Of a DNA stretch of 64,000 nucleotides, positions 63,877 through 64,000 are shown one piece after another. The stretch is from Bin87 sp034423575 (GTDB lineage Bacteria; Chloroflexota; Dehalococcoidia; Lucifugimonadales; UBA3495). The first letter of the stretch is position 1. Each line of letters opens with the position of its first letter. The notes below the pieces were generated by a model. That model worked only from the letters and a program-made list of their open reading frames with translations. It ran no database searches and was not told where the DNA came from. Made by a program: the position numbers and the translations under genes. Location: contig DAOUIF010000001.1 of NCBI GenBank assembly GCA_034423575.1, positions 1-64,000 of the forward strand. Direction: 5' to 3'.

Positions 63877-64000
63877 CTACGCGCTGGTCACCTTCACCGG
63901 GAGGCTCTCCACCGCGCGGAAGGTGAGCACGTGGTCGTATTCGACCTGTTCCACCGGTATCTCCAGTTCGACCTTTTCGAAGCGGTTGGCCAGATTGCGG
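63877..64000 (-). CDS. Cytochrome P450, C-terminal end (5' end beyond window)
   Basis: The last 41 codons are visible, ending TFRAVESLPVKVTSA with TAG at 63877-63879. RNLANRFEKVELEIP and VEQVEYDHVLTFRAVESLPV match the last strand of soluble P450s. So two P450 genes lie in tandem with one ferredoxin. The heme Cys is outside the window. Confidence 0.6.
   Translation of the reverse strand, partial: RNLANRFEKVELEIPVEQVEYDHVLTFRAVESLPVKVTSA

Overview
The window is GC-rich bacterial chromosome using the standard bacterial code; TGA, TAA and TAG all end genes. Its mix of families suggests a free-living Chloroflexota lineage of the Dehalococcoidia/SAR202 type: many flavin and cytochrome P450 oxygenases, a CaiB/BaiF CoA-transferase, LLM oxidoreductases, a B12-dependent acyl-CoA mutase, Thr/Pro-rich lipoproteins and an FmdB zinc ribbon. 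This placement rests on gene content only; there is no rRNA here.

Region 1 (1-3.1 kb) is a zinc locus: a Zur/Fur repressor gene followed by three evenly spaced GATA-N5-TATC palindromes and a lipoprotein that fuses the N-lobe of a ZnuA-type zinc-binding protein, a His-rich linker and an AztD-like beta-propeller. Region 2 (3.1-12.1 kb, minus strand) holds catabolic genes. Its core is a two-subunit B12 acyl-CoA mutase (10475-12105 plus 9173-9604) with an adjacent acyl-CoA ligase. The large subunit carries the three substrate-pocket residues of 2-hydroxyisobutyryl-CoA mutase rather than methylmalonyl-CoA mutase. Region 3 (12.2-14.3 kb) is a small accessory island: a PLD-type nuclease coupled to an unknown small protein, and a HigBA toxin-antitoxin pair.

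Region 4 (14.4-36.7 kb) mixes housekeeping and metabolic genes: htpX, a BNR-repeat propeller, Uma2, hydrolases, a potassium channel, adjacent gltX and glnS, rluD-lspA, a threonine aldolase, rarA, an acyl-CoA carboxylase beta subunit, folP-folK and a fused MNT-HEPN protein. An 18-bp tandem array sits directly against an inverted-repeat element at 23.68-23.98 kb. Region 5 (36.8-39.4 kb) encodes a plant-type LRR lipoprotein behind a leader that could fold into a closed multistem RNA, followed by a remnant of an ABC substrate-binding protein.

Region 6 (39.5-64 kb) contains ggt, hpt, gyrB, a Nudix hydrolase, an inositol-monophosphatase-family gene, an M19 dipeptidase operon, tRNA-Ser(UGA), a flavin monooxygenase-like protein, a Baeyer-Villiger-type monooxygenase, an MFS exporter, a decayed ABC permease, valS, a lipoprotein, aroE-aroC, an LLM oxidoreductase, a 3Fe-4S ferredoxin and two P450 genes, the second cut by the window edge.

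Two genes (DUF4268 and the mutase large subunit) carry single-base deletions, one in a T run and one at a C, that could be sequencing errors. The ABC permease and its neighbour instead carry in-frame stop codons. Functional names come from motifs read by eye; no database search was possible.
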